The notes beneath the pieces were generated by a model. That model did not search any database. It was not told the origin of the DNA and saw only the letters and a list, made by a program, of their open reading frames with translations. Shown in pieces: positions 45,095-54,090 of a stretch of DNA of 64,000 nucleotides. Position 1 is the first letter of the stretch, and every line of letters starts with the position of its first letter. The DNA is from an uncultured Chitinophaga sp. (GTDB lineage Bacteria; Bacteroidota; Bacteroidia; Chitinophagales; Chitinophagaceae): contig NZ_CALEJS010000016.1 of the NCBI RefSeq assembly GCF_937898475.1, positions 930,001 through 994,000 on the forward strand, read 5' to 3'. A program made the translations under genes and the position numbers.

Positions 45095-45856
45095 TTAGTA
45101 TTCTATAAAGTTTTGTCTTTTGTATTTATATCGTTTGATGATATACCGGATCATGTTTTTATACCCAAGGTATTTTCCTACCAGGCGGATCCTGTCTTTT
45201 TTAAATGCTTCATCTTCCACTTTACCAGACATACCGCCGGCGGCATAGCGGGCAATCAGCAGGGGATGGAATTCAAAGCGGAAGTTTTTGTCTGCCCATA
45301 TCTGCATGTTGAGTACATAGTCTGCCCGTACAATATACTTTTCGTCATAGCGGTATTTGTCGAACACGGCCCGGGGGTAGAACATGGCCTGGTGGGAAAA
45401 ATTCTCTTTTGCCAGTTTGTAGCCGTTGTAGCCTTGTCCCATAATCATATTCTTCCACAGGGTACAACCATGATACACACAGTTTTCATCATCGATATTT
45501 TCTTCGATCATCTGGCTGAAGCCAGGGAACAATTCATCGTCTGCACCCAGGAACAGGAACCAATCCCCCCGGGCATAGGTAACCGCTTTGTTCATGGCGT
45601 TGTACACACCAGCGTCGGGCTCACTTTTCCAGTAGGCGATCTGGTCGTTATACTTTTTAAGTATCTCGACGGTATTATCTGTGCTTGCACCATCCAGGAT
45701 GATATGTTCCAGGTTAGGATAGGTTTGTGCCTGTACACTTTGGATAGCCTTTTCGAGGCAGTCTGCAGCATTTCTGGTAACCGTTATGACTGAAATAAGC
45801 GGTCCATTAGGTTTAGGAGATTGTTGGAATAGTTTACGGTTTCCACCTTCTATCAT
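45095..45856 (-). CDS. family 2 glycosyltransferase
   Basis: The 253-residue GT-A protein has PLISVITVTRNAADCLEKAIQSVQAQTYPNLEHIILDGASTDNT at the start, the GT2 nucleotide-binding region with DGASTDNT. The DxD-equivalent lies in FLFLGADDELFPG at about residue 100. A C-terminal part with tyrosines and basic residues closes it. The WcaA-like plan suggests a role in polysaccharide or capsule assembly. It is the first gene of the unit, starting at 45856, and the gene-free parS region lies upstream. Confidence 0.9.
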   Translation of the reverse strand: MIEGGNRKLFQQSPKPNGPLISVITVTRNAADCLEKAIQSVQAQTYPNLEHIILDGASTDNTVEILKKYNDQIAYWKSEPDAGVYNAMNKAVTYARGDWFLFLGADDELFPGFSQMIEENIDDENCVYHGCTLWKNMIMGQGYNGYKLAKENFSHQAMFYPRAVFDKYRYDEKYIVRADYVLNMQIWADKNFRFEFHPLLIARYAAGGMSGKVEDEAFKKDRIRLVGKYLGYKNMIRYIIKRYKYKRQNFIEY

Positions 45857-46262
45857 GGTACAAAAGTTTGTAGCTGTTTTTTAGAGCGCGCCAAGTTACA
45901 AAGAATAATAATGTGTAGCATGGTGTTATGATGGCTGGTAGAATAAGTTGGCTTATTTGCAGGAGGATGAGTGTCCTGCGTTCCGAAAGGTTTCCCCGGA
46001 GTATGGTTTCCGGTTAATTGTTGTTTAAAGCCATGCTGATAGTCTAACTGCCATTTGAATATCTAACTTTTCCACGCTGTAACTTATGCCAATACTAAAC
46101 GAAGTTAGGGTGGATAATGTTACCGGGGAAGAGATAGCATGTTCTGATGCATTTAGGGTGAACGTTTGTGAACGGGTGGGTAGTATGTGGGAGAAGGGTC
46201 AGGAAGGTGAAGGTGCTGGATTGGGATGGATTGGTTTCATGAGTGTGGAACATGAAATTGGA

Positions 46263-46280
46263 ATGTTCCACGTGGAACAT
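46263..46280. promoter_or_regulatory. parS site 1 (ParB-binding centromere)
   Basis: ATGTTCCACGTGGAACAT is a perfect 18-base palindrome. Its core matches the ParB recognition sequence TGTTNCACGTGNAACA, in the C variant used by Pseudomonas. A separate half-site TGGAACAT lies at 46246-46253. The site is about 6 kb from the putative oriC, the distance range where parS clusters normally lie. Confidence 0.9.
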
Positions 46281-48151
46281 ACATGTTTTTGCAGCGGGTG
46301 ATATTTATGAGAAATCTTTTTGGTTGTTTGGAGCTTGCAGTTCCCTATAGTAATGCGCCGGTATTTCTTCCAGGAGTGTAGTTGTTTATCTGCCTCGCTG
46401 ATTACGGATTATTACTACGGGCTTTCTCATCGAATAGGCAAATGCTAAATGGTGGACAGGTTGTATGGGCTTGACGATTTCTAAGGAGTACAATTGTTTG
46501 GGGAACGGATTGCTCCTAACCTGATTCATGGGAGTTTATTAACGTACTTCAGGTTGCTTGTTAATGAACAGGTGAATGGTAAAGATTAGGGGAGATTGCT
46601 AAACCAGGATGGATCGCCCGGTAGACCCTCGGCGTGCTGTTCTGAAGGATGTAGGAGATATTATAGGATCGGACACCCTCCTAATACATCGGTCATAACG
46701 TCCCGGTTTTATAGCGAGCGGCACTGAGGTATGGTTCTTTCTGAGTGCAGTAAGTTTTGATCGGGATTGCAGGTAGTCTGTATCCTGCAATTTCTATGGT
46801 GGCAAAATGTGAAGTAGGGTGGAGTTGCTGTAACAGATAGATTGTACTATTGATATAAAAGGGATCAGTACCCTTGGGTAGTTTTTATCACCTTGCGCTG
46901 CTGGTTATCCATCGATGTGGGGCGAAGCAACAGGTGTTAAGCCTGGGGAAAGATTATACAGGAGCATGGCGGGCATCCTTTATAGGGTGTTTGTAGAATA
47001 GGTTGGTCTTTCATTGGAATAGGGCCTGTCATTGGAGTGGTGTTTTGTACCCACGGGTTGGTTTTACAGGTTAGTAGTATATCACCTGTTCCGGGAACAT
47101 GGTACTGAACAGGTCAATACCTTTGTTTGGTTTGCCTGACTGATGCTGATATATAGGTCATAGGGATCAAAAGGTGTCTACCTGGTGCCAAGCTTTGAAG
47201 GTATTGATAACAGGACTACAAAACGGTGAGGGAAACTTAGTAAGGGCTCAGAGGCAGTTTGTTTTGAGCGGGTACTTCTGATGCCTGGGTTATTGAATGG
47301 GTAGGTGATTGCTGGCAGGCGTAGTGGGAGATATGTTATGTTCCACAAGGTTGGCATCAATGAGGTTTATTCCCCTGGTTTGTTGTATAATGCATACATA
47401 CCGATCTTATTCTTCGACGTTGTGGGATGGTCTGATGGACAGCTTTACCACTTAATTACTGGATACCTTAGCTGGTGGCTTGGTGATTGCCAATGACTGA
47501 AGTGGGACGGGTATAGTATGTGGGTTAGTTTTAACCCGGTTTGTTTTAAGCCGTTGTTTTACAAGGGTGCATACCGGCTTTGCTATCTGAAGATAGCGTT
47601 CGGGGAAAGGAATAGCCTGATCCCATAAGACTTTTGATAGCTTCCGTATTTAGGGAGTGGTGATTGCCGGGAAGATGGGTATGGTGAATCTGAACAGTGT
47701 AGATATTCATGCCTTGTACTAGCGGAACCAGGTTGAGGAGTACAAGGACAGGTATAATAGCAATCTACCCTGGGGGGATATCTTGATGGCGTTTTGATAG
47801 GGAGGTGTATGGTTAGCCGGTGGTGCCTGGACCCGGATGTAACAGACGCGATGGGTAGGTATTGACAGAATCTTGTTTGGAGTATTATTATTCTGCATGC
47901 CATCAGCATCAACCGTTCAGGAGGGTGGATACCTGTGTATATTTTGATGAATGGAAATGGGACCCTACACCTTATAAAGTCTTTATCGGGATAGAATGGA
48001 TGGTCCTGTAAAAGGGGCTGGTTTGTTGTTGTGGATGTGTACAGGAGCAAGCTGATGCAGGAAGTATATAATATCGGTTTTAGGGAAACCATAAGGCTAG
48101 AAGTCTACATTAGCCGGACGCTTTACCAGAATAGTTGGGAAGAGAGCGCTT

Positions 48152-48177
48152 AGCCCCCGGATTAGTAATCGGGGGCT
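48152..48177. terminator. strong GC hairpin in the gene-free region
   Basis: AGCCCCCG (48152-48159) pairs perfectly with CGGGGGCT (48170-48177), with a 10-base loop. There is no T-run on either strand, so it may be a Rho-independent terminator with a poor tail, the end of an unidentified RNA, or a structural element. Confidence 0.4.
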
Positions 48178-48598
48178 CGCATATTTCATATGTTACTTAC
48201 CGGACCATAGCCGAGGTTTGATGGTACTTTATATTAGCGTCGATGGGGTACCCTATAACTTACCGGAAATTGGGCAGGAGGGAAGTCAGTGGAGCTTGCT
48301 GGTTATAATTATTAATTCAGAATGATGCCAGGCTTTGTGTATTAGAGCATGTGGTACCCATCCTTATCAGGTGATTCATTGGTATAGTTTGTTTAGCAAT
48401 AGCATTTGCCTTGTCCCGGAGAGGTGATCTTTATGTGTTGTTCCACCGGGCATGCCGTTGTCATAGACAAATTTTATCCCGAAAGGACCTCCTTAAAGAG
48501 AATATCTCACATTAATACCAGCCATTCTCCCTATGAATATACTAACTTTATCTACGTTCAGTTTCCTTACCTACCGCTTCTTCCATCCCCGGATTTCA

Positions 48599-48616
48599 AT
48601 GTTCCACGTGGAACAT
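48599..48616. promoter_or_regulatory. parS site 2 (ParB-binding centromere)
   Basis: It is identical to the 18-base palindrome at 46263-46280 and lies 63 bases before the mnmG start. Half-sites GTTCCAC occur at 47340-47346 and 48440-48446, and a near-complete copy with one mismatch to GTTNCACGTGNAAC lies at 54133-54146 inside a coding gene. Confidence 0.92.
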
Positions 48617-48649
48617 ACAATAAATATCCTCAGTCTCCCTGCTTATACG

Positions 48650-48657
48650 TAATTTTG
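48650..48657 (+). promoter_or_regulatory. -7 element of mnmG
   Basis: TAATTTTG is an exact TAnnTTTG match 21 bases before the ATG at 48679 and 33 bases after parS site 2. Bound ParB could therefore reach the promoter. Confidence 0.6.
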
Positions 48658-48678
48658 CATCTTCTTAGAATCAAAAAT

Positions 48679-50547
48679 ATGTTTCCTTCTTACGATGTAA
48701 TTGTGGTTGGGGCCGGGCATGCAGGTTGTGAAGCTGCGGCTGCGGCAGCCAATATGGGGTCCAGGGTTTTGCTGGTTACCATGAACATGCAGACCATTGC
48801 CCAGATGAGTTGTAACCCCGCTATGGGCGGTATTGCAAAAGGGCAGATCGTGCGCGAAATAGATGCACTCGGTGGTTACTCAGGTATCGTTACAGATCAG
48901 TCCATGATACAGTTCAGGATGCTGAACAGATCTAAGGGGCCTGCCATGTGGAGCCCCCGCGCACAGAACGACCGTATGTTGTTTGCTGCAAAATGGAGGG
49001 AAGCATTGGAGCAAACCCCGAATGTGGATTTCTACCAGGATATGGTGAAGGGCCTGCTTGTAAAAGATGGGAAATGTTACGGTGTTATAACCGGGCTGGG
49101 GCATGAGATCAAAGCAAAGTCTGTTGTACTGACCAACGGTACTTTCCTGAACGGCGTTATGCATATCGGCGATAAACAATTTGGCGGTGGCCGCGTAGCA
49201 GAAAAAGCTGCCACCGGTATTACCGAGCAACTTGTATCGCTGGGTTTTGAAAGCGACCGTTTGAAGACGGGTACACCTCCCCGTATAGACGGACGCAGTC
49301 TGGACTACTCCAAAATGGAGGAACAAAAAGGAGACCAAGAGATCGTCGGGTTCTCCTATATGGATGTTGAAAAAATTACTCCGCAGCAACAACGCAGCTG
49401 CTGGATCACTTATACCAGTGCCGATGTACATGAGGCACTGAAAACCGGGTTCGACAGATCGCCCATGTTCCAGGGAAGGATACAAGGAGTGGGGCCCAGG
49501 TATTGCCCAAGTATTGAAGACAAGATCAATCGCTTTGCCGAAAGAGAAAGGCACCAGCTATTCGTGGAGCCCGAAGGTTGGAGCACAGTGGAAATATATG
49601 TGAATGGTTTTTCTACCTCCCTTCCGGAAGATGTGCAATACAAAGCCCTCCAGATGGTACCCGGTTTTGAAAACTGCAGAATGTTCAGACCAGGTTACGC
49701 AATAGAGTATGATTATTTTCCACCTACCCAATTGCAGTTCTCGCTGGAAACAAAAAGAATGGAAAACCTGTTCTTTGCAGGGCAAATAAATGGTACCACC
49801 GGTTATGAAGAGGCAGCCTGCCAGGGGTTGATTGCCGGTATGAATGCACACCTCAAAGCACATAACCAGGAACCTTTTGTACTGAAAAGAAGTGAAGCTT
49901 ACATCGGGGTACTGATAGATGACCTGATCAATAAAGGAACAGAAGAACCTTATCGTATGTTCACTTCAAGGGCTGAGTTCAGAACATTGCTCCGCCAGGA
50001 TAATGCCGACCTCCGGCTTACGGAAAGAAGTTATCGTTTGGGCCTTGCCTCACAGGAAAGGATGGAAAAAGTGCAGACCAAAAAAGAAGGTGTGGAAAAA
50101 GTAAAAGCCATCCTGAAAGAAATGCCGCTGGACCCGGAAGATATTAATAACCTGCTGACCGAAAAAAATTCTGCGCCGCTTAGTCAACGACAAAAAGCCA
50201 TGCAAATACTTTTGCGCCCGGCGATGGATATTTTTTCAATGAAGGAGCAGGTAACTAAAGTAAATCAGGCGCTGAAAGATTTTTCAAGAGAAATATTGGA
50301 ACAGGCAGAGATCCAGATCAAGTATGAAGTATACATTGAAAAGGAAAATGAACTGGTGAAAAAAATGAGCCAGCTGGAAGACCTGGTGATCCCGGATAGT
50401 TTTGATTATAGCAAACTGGTTTCATTAAGTTCAGAAGCACGGCAGAAATTTAATAAGATCCGTCCGCGTACCTTGGGTCAGGCCAGCCGCATCAGCGGGG
50501 TCAACCCAAGCGATGTACAAATACTCATGGTGTACATGGGCCGATAG
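48679..50547 (+). CDS. mnmG: tRNA uridine-5-carboxymethylaminomethyl modification enzyme MnmG (GidA)
   Basis: I start it at the ATG at 48679 (MFPSYDVIVVGAGHAGCEAA), giving 622 residues, the family length. The open frame continues upstream to 48406, but that part runs through parS and has no family resemblance. The FAD loop VVGAGHAGCEAAAAAANMG is followed by the two GidA signatures: AMGGIAKGQIVREIDALGG and GTTGYEEAACQGLIAGMNA. A C-terminal MnmE/tRNA-binding region completes it. With MnmE it modifies wobble U34. The gidA gene is a classic oriC neighbour. A terminator follows. Confidence 0.98.
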   Translation: MFPSYDVIVVGAGHAGCEAAAAAANMGSRVLLVTMNMQTIAQMSCNPAMGGIAKGQIVREIDALGGYSGIVTDQSMIQFRMLNRSKGPAMWSPRAQNDRMLFAAKWREALEQTPNVDFYQDMVKGLLVKDGKCYGVITGLGHEIKAKSVVLTNGTFLNGVMHIGDKQFGGGRVAEKAATGITEQLVSLGFESDRLKTGTPPRIDGRSLDYSKMEEQKGDQEIVGFSYMDVEKITPQQQRSCWITYTSADVHEALKTGFDRSPMFQGRIQGVGPRYCPSIEDKINRFAERERHQLFVEPEGWSTVEIYVNGFSTSLPEDVQYKALQMVPGFENCRMFRPGYAIEYDYFPPTQLQFSLETKRMENLFFAGQINGTTGYEEAACQGLIAGMNAHLKAHNQEPFVLKRSEAYIGVLIDDLINKGTEEPYRMFTSRAEFRTLLRQDNADLRLTERSYRLGLASQERMEKVQTKKEGVEKVKAILKEMPLDPEDINNLLTEKNSAPLSQRQKAMQILLRPAMDIFSMKEQVTKVNQALKDFSREILEQAEIQIKYEVYIEKENELVKKMSQLEDLVIPDSFDYSKLVSLSSEARQKFNKIRPRTLGQASRISGVNPSDVQILMVYMGR

Positions 50548-50570
50548 AAAATTTTAATATCCGGTATAAA

Positions 50571-50604
50571 AAAAGGGGAAGGTTACAAAACTTTCCCTTT
50601 TTTT
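50571..50604 (+). terminator. intrinsic terminator of mnmG
   Basis: AAAGGGGAAG pairs with CTTTCCCTTT, with one G-T pair and a short mismatch near the loop. A run of seven T follows. It lies 24 bases past the stop. Confidence 0.85.
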
Positions 50605-50942
50605 ATGGCTGTTAAAGCCACTTTAGTTTAAGCATATGGTTTTCAGTATTTTATATAGAAAAATATCGACCCCATTATCGCCTCAAATTTCAACGATCTG
50701 CCGGTTGGTAAACCACTGATATCAAAACAGGGTACTCGCGCAAAAACAGGCCTTAAAATGCGTTTTTCGGAAGAACCCTCTTTTTTTGTTAAAAAGTGTG
50801 GAGAAAAGCAACGCTTTTTAACATCTACCCGTAAATACTATACCTGATTATGATAAAACGGATATAACTTTATATTCGTGAACAATGAAAGGGAGTTGCT
50901 ACTTTGCGGGGGTCAGGATTATAATCAGGTAACAGACTATTC
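50605..50942. other. intergenic region before the sigma-factor gene
   Basis: No gene is seen. A perfect 9-base inverted repeat GTTAAAAAG / CTTTTTAAC lies at 50788-50796 and 50814-50822. TACTTTG near 50899 and TATAACTTTA near 50863 resemble -7 elements for the sigma gene, but neither is exact. Confidence 0.45.
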
Positions 50943-51494
50943 GTGCACGAACTGAACTACCTTATTGAAGGCTGCCGGGAATGGAACCGGAACAGCCAGG
51001 AATTATTGTACCGGCAATTCTATGGATATGCCATGAGCATTGCTTTGCGTTATGCACAGAATAAAGAAGAGGCTGTAGAAATTTTAAATGATGGATTTCT
51101 GAAAATATTTCAACACATTAAAGAATTTGATACGAATCGTCCCTTTAAGAGCTGGTTGGCCAAGATAATGGTAAACACGGCTATCGACCATCTGCGCAGC
51201 AAGAAAAAAATTTCCTTTACAGAAGACATCGAAAAAGTATATGATCTTGGTATGGATGATAATGCCATGGACAAGCTGTCTTATGACGAGCTGCTGGTCC
51301 TGGTGCAATCTTTACCACCCGCCTATCGTACTGTATTTAACCTCTACGTGATGGAGGGATATCAGCACCAGGAAATAGCTGATCAATTGGGTATATCTGA
51401 AGGGACGTCTAAATCCAATTTATTTAAAGCGAAAAAATTATTAAAAGAGAAAATAGAAAAAGCAAGTAGTTACAAGAATACGCTAAAAACCTGA
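50943..51494 (+). CDS. ECF-type RNA polymerase sigma factor
   Basis: The 183-residue protein starts at GTG (50943). The sigma-70 region 2 includes LLYRQFYGYAMSIALRYAQNKEEAVEILNDGFLKIFQHI and the SWLAKIMVNTAIDHLR segment. Region 4 has QSLPPAYRTVFNLYVMEGYQHQEIADQLGISEGTSKSNLFKAKKLLKE, the helix-turn-helix that reads the -35 box. Regions 1 and 3 are absent, as in ECF factors. It is 26 bases upstream of a membrane protein with a matching N-terminal domain, which is a likely partner that holds or releases it. Confidence 0.93.
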   Translation: MHELNYLIEGCREWNRNSQELLYRQFYGYAMSIALRYAQNKEEAVEILNDGFLKIFQHIKEFDTNRPFKSWLAKIMVNTAIDHLRSKKKISFTEDIEKVYDLGMDDNAMDKLSYDELLVLVQSLPPAYRTVFNLYVMEGYQHQEIADQLGISEGTSKSNLFKAKKLLKEKIEKASSYKNTLKT

Positions 51495-51520
51495 AGACCT
51501 GCAGAAGGTCTGCGACTAAA

Positions 51521-52852
51521 ATGAGTGACGCGTTTGATAAAAAGTTTCGTGAAAAGTTGAGTGAAGGTGATATTCCATTTGATGCGGATGCATGGAAGAA
51601 GATGGAAAAAAAACTGGATGCGCTCAATGAGGATGGCTATTCCGGAAGATCTTTCTGGAGATGGCTGACTCCTTTATTGTTATTATTGCTGGGAACCGGC
51701 GCCTTCTTCTGGTGGCGCAGTTCCACATCAATCGATCATCCGTCACCGGCGGCTTCATCCAATAACACAAGCACGGTACCGCAACAACAAACACCCGTTA
51801 AAACGCAGGGAGATACGCCTGAAGAAAAAGCAAACACAAATACTACAGATCAAAGCAAACAGCCAGCAGCCGTTGTTCGGGGAGAAGAGCAGCAGGCTGC
51901 TTCATCATCCGAAATGCCGAAGACAAATAAGTCTGCCACTCCTGCTCATGAAGAAACAGCCGCAGCAAAACATCACACACCATCACCACTGGTTGACCGC
52001 ACAAAACAGCCGGCAGATCCTGTGTTATCTTATCCCGTAAATGCAAAGGAACAGTACACAGCTACCGGGGCGGAAAGAACAGGTGCAACGAAAACGGCAG
52101 GCGGGCAGGATAATATATTGCAACTACTCGCAACGCTTCAACCCAAAGAAGAGCAGCTATCAACAAACATTAAAGGTAATGGTCGCAGTCCCCTTAAACA
52201 AAGCGTGCAGCCGGCGGATGAGAAGACGAAGGAGAAAAAGGAATTGCCGTCCCGGAAAGGTTTGAGTTTAACACTGACCGGCGGACCGGTATATAATGTG
52301 GCGCCTTCCCTGCAGTATGGCCGTTTGGGCGTGGATGGCGGATTGTTGCTGAGTTACCATGTGAATAACCGCTGGGCATTTACCACCGGCGCAATATATA
52401 GTCAGAAACCATATGGCGGAACCTGGAGAGATTACGGCGTACTTAAAAACTGGGCGCCGCCGGATCCCTATCATGTGATCAGGAAAATTGATGCGAACTG
52501 TGGCGTGCTGGATGTGCCTGTTAATATTAACTATGCTTTTATGAACAGGCCCAATTATACGCTGAGCGCAACGGCAGGTCTTTCCAGCTACCTGATGCTG
52601 AAAGAAAAATATACTTATAAATACCAGAGCGGCTGGGATAGCGATAAAGAACTTACCAACGCTAACCAGCACTACCTGGCAGTATTAAACCTGGCCTTTA
52701 CTTACCAGTTCCCCTTGAACAACAACATGTCGCTCGGCATACAGCCCTTTACTAAAATACCGCTCCGGTCTGTTGGCTATGGCGAGGTAAGGCTATACTC
52801 AACCGGGGTAATGTTACAGCTGAATTTCAACAGTGCAGGACATAAGCGGTAG
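51521..52852 (+). CDS. sigma-associated protein with an inner-membrane helix and a C-terminal beta-barrel-like domain
   Basis: The 443-residue protein has four parts. Residues 1-42 are a short cytoplasmic segment (DKKFREKLSEGDIPFDADAWKKMEKKL) like those of Bacteroidota sigma-linked proteins. Residues 46-65 are one membrane helix (WLTPLLLLLLGTGAFFWW). Residues 66-235 are a long Thr/Gln/Lys/Pro/Ala-rich disordered linker. Residues 240-443 are an outer-membrane beta-barrel-like domain (LSLTLTGGPVYNVAP, WAFTTGAIYSQKPYG, YTLSATAGLSSYL, LNLAFTYQFPL). The linker is long enough to cross the periplasm. The plan suggests a single protein joining the two membranes and probably controlling the sigma factor. 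The function is inferred. Confidence 0.75.
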   Translation: MSDAFDKKFREKLSEGDIPFDADAWKKMEKKLDALNEDGYSGRSFWRWLTPLLLLLLGTGAFFWWRSSTSIDHPSPAASSNNTSTVPQQQTPVKTQGDTPEEKANTNTTDQSKQPAAVVRGEEQQAASSSEMPKTNKSATPAHEETAAAKHHTPSPLVDRTKQPADPVLSYPVNAKEQYTATGAERTGATKTAGGQDNILQLLATLQPKEEQLSTNIKGNGRSPLKQSVQPADEKTKEKKELPSRKGLSLTLTGGPVYNVAPSLQYGRLGVDGGLLLSYHVNNRWAFTTGAIYSQKPYGGTWRDYGVLKNWAPPDPYHVIRKIDANCGVLDVPVNINYAFMNRPNYTLSATAGLSSYLMLKEKYTYKYQSGWDSDKELTNANQHYLAVLNLAFTYQFPLNNNMSLGIQPFTKIPLRSVGYGEVRLYSTGVMLQLNFNSAGHKR

Positions 52853-52899
52853 GTTGGCAGGCATATTTTTTCTATATTAGTATAGAAACGTTATGATCT

Positions 52900-54048
52900 A
52901 TGCGTCAACTACTCCTTGCCACCAGCGCCCTGCTGATACCCGGCATGCTGCTTGCACAGGATTCCCTTAAACAGGACAGCATGCAATACCTGCTGATAGG
53001 GACTTACACCAAAAAGCAAAGTGAAGGGATCTATGTGTATACGTTCAATACCCAAAGCGGTGAATTGAAATATGTAAGTACTGCCAAAGGTGTGGATAAC
53101 CCTTCCTATCTCGTAGTTGCTCCCGATCAAAAACATGTGTATTCAGTAAATGAATCAAACGGCGACAGAACCGGAAGTGTGAGCGCTTTTGAACTGGACC
53201 ATAGTACAGGTCAGCTGCAATTTATAAATAAACAACCCTCCGGCGGAGACGGTCCCTGCTATGTTAATACAGACGGGGATGGAACACATGTGGTGGCAGG
53301 CAATTATGCCAGTGGCAGCTTGTCTGTACTCCCGGTTCAGCCTGACGGAAAGCTGGGTGCACCGCTGCAAACCATACAGCATACCGGTTCCGGTGTAAAT
53401 AAAGAACGGCAGGAAAAACCGCATGTACATTGTGTGGAGTTTTCGCCGGATCACCAGTTTTTGTTTGTGTCCGATTTGGGTATTGATAAGATCGGCATCT
53501 ATAAGTACGATCCTTCATCACCTTTACTGCTGCAGGAAGCAAGCCCTTCTTATGCAGCACTGCCGCCAGGCGCTGGTCCGCGGCACCTTACGTTCCATCC
53601 CGGTGGTAAATGGGCTTACCTGGTACATGAGCTGGATGGTAAGTTAACGGCTTTCCGTTATGATGAAGGTAAGCTGACGCCCATACAAACCGTGTCTACT
53701 TTACCGGAAGCATTTAAGGGAACCATATCCGGCGCGGATATACATGTATCGCCGGATGGAAAATTTTTGTATGCCTCCAACCGGGGAACGCTCAACAACA
53801 TTGTATACTATGCCATAGATAATAAAAGCGGGAAGCTGCAAAGAAAAGGACAACAATCTACCAAAGGCAAAACCCCACGTAATTTCATGATAGATCCATC
53901 CGGTAATTTCCTGCTGGCAGCTAACCAGGATACAGACAATATAGTTGTGTTCAAACGTAACAAGGTAAATGGCTCATTCAAAGCAACCGGCCAGGAGATC
54001 AATATTTCCATGCCGGTATGTTTAAAAATGGTGGCGGTACAACATTAG
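52900..54048 (+). CDS. secreted lactonase-family protein (6-phosphogluconolactonase-like propeller)
   Basis: The 382-residue protein has a signal peptide (MRQLLLATSALLIPGMLLAQ). The mature part is a seven-bladed lactonase propeller: YLLIGTYTKKQSEGIYVYTFN, ASYLVVAPD-like NPSYLVVAPDQKHVYSVNE, KPHVHCVEFSPDHQFLFVSDLGIDKI, GAGPRHLTFHPGGKWAYLVHELDG and SPDGKFLYASNRG. The domain is shared by Pgl/YbhE enzymes and by muconate-lactonising enzymes. The exported location argues against the pentose-phosphate step, so the substrate is uncertain. It follows the sigma pair by 47 bases, and the link may be incidental. Confidence 0.88.
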   Translation: MRQLLLATSALLIPGMLLAQDSLKQDSMQYLLIGTYTKKQSEGIYVYTFNTQSGELKYVSTAKGVDNPSYLVVAPDQKHVYSVNESNGDRTGSVSAFELDHSTGQLQFINKQPSGGDGPCYVNTDGDGTHVVAGNYASGSLSVLPVQPDGKLGAPLQTIQHTGSGVNKERQEKPHVHCVEFSPDHQFLFVSDLGIDKIGIYKYDPSSPLLLQEASPSYAALPPGAGPRHLTFHPGGKWAYLVHELDGKLTAFRYDEGKLTPIQTVSTLPEAFKGTISGADIHVSPDGKFLYASNRGTLNNIVYYAIDNKSGKLQRKGQQSTKGKTPRNFMIDPSGNFLLAANQDTDNIVVFKRNKVNGSFKATGQEINISMPVCLKMVAVQH

Positions 54049-54090
54049 GCATACAGGTATGGCATAGCTTTTTCGGGATAGTAATTAAAA

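Larger units (their letters stand above)
45857..48598. other. gene-free, strand-skewed region containing parS
   Basis: I see no believable gene over about 2.7 kb. Frames up to 170 codons exist, but their products have no domain character. The plus strand is rich in G and T: in 46201-46260 I count 24 G and 3 C, and in 47281-47340 24 G and 5 C. Near 48480 the bias reverses, with 5 G and 20 C in 48541-48600. Small hairpins occur (GCTATCTGAAGATAGC at 47582-47597 and the one at 48152). GGTGATTGC occurs three times about 177 bases apart, without wider similarity. The region also holds one perfect parS, several parS half-sites, and ends at the second parS. Confidence 0.7.

Noticed and set aside
46086..46301. 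71-residue frame upstream of and through parS site 1
   Set aside because: The MFHVEHT segment is just the translation of the parS palindrome; the rest has no domain character and the frame lies in the skewed gene-free region.
47582..47597. GCTATCTGAAGATAGC hairpin as a small RNA or regulatory element
   Set aside because: A 7-base stem with a 2-base loop is too small and has no supporting context.
47304..47670. Possible 177-base tandem repeat (GGTGATTGC at 47304, 47482 and 47659)
   Set aside because: Beyond the shared 9 bases and a few short matches the three units do not align, so periodicity is probably chance.
47583..48092. 169-residue minus-strand frame in the gene-free region
   Set aside because: The product is Pro/Ser/Tyr/Ile-rich low-complexity text without any domain; it reflects the G-rich opposite strand.
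48406..48678. N-terminal extension of mnmG by 91 codons
   Set aside because: It runs through parS and a promoter element, has no MnmG similarity, and the family starts at the MFPSYDVIVVGAG segment.
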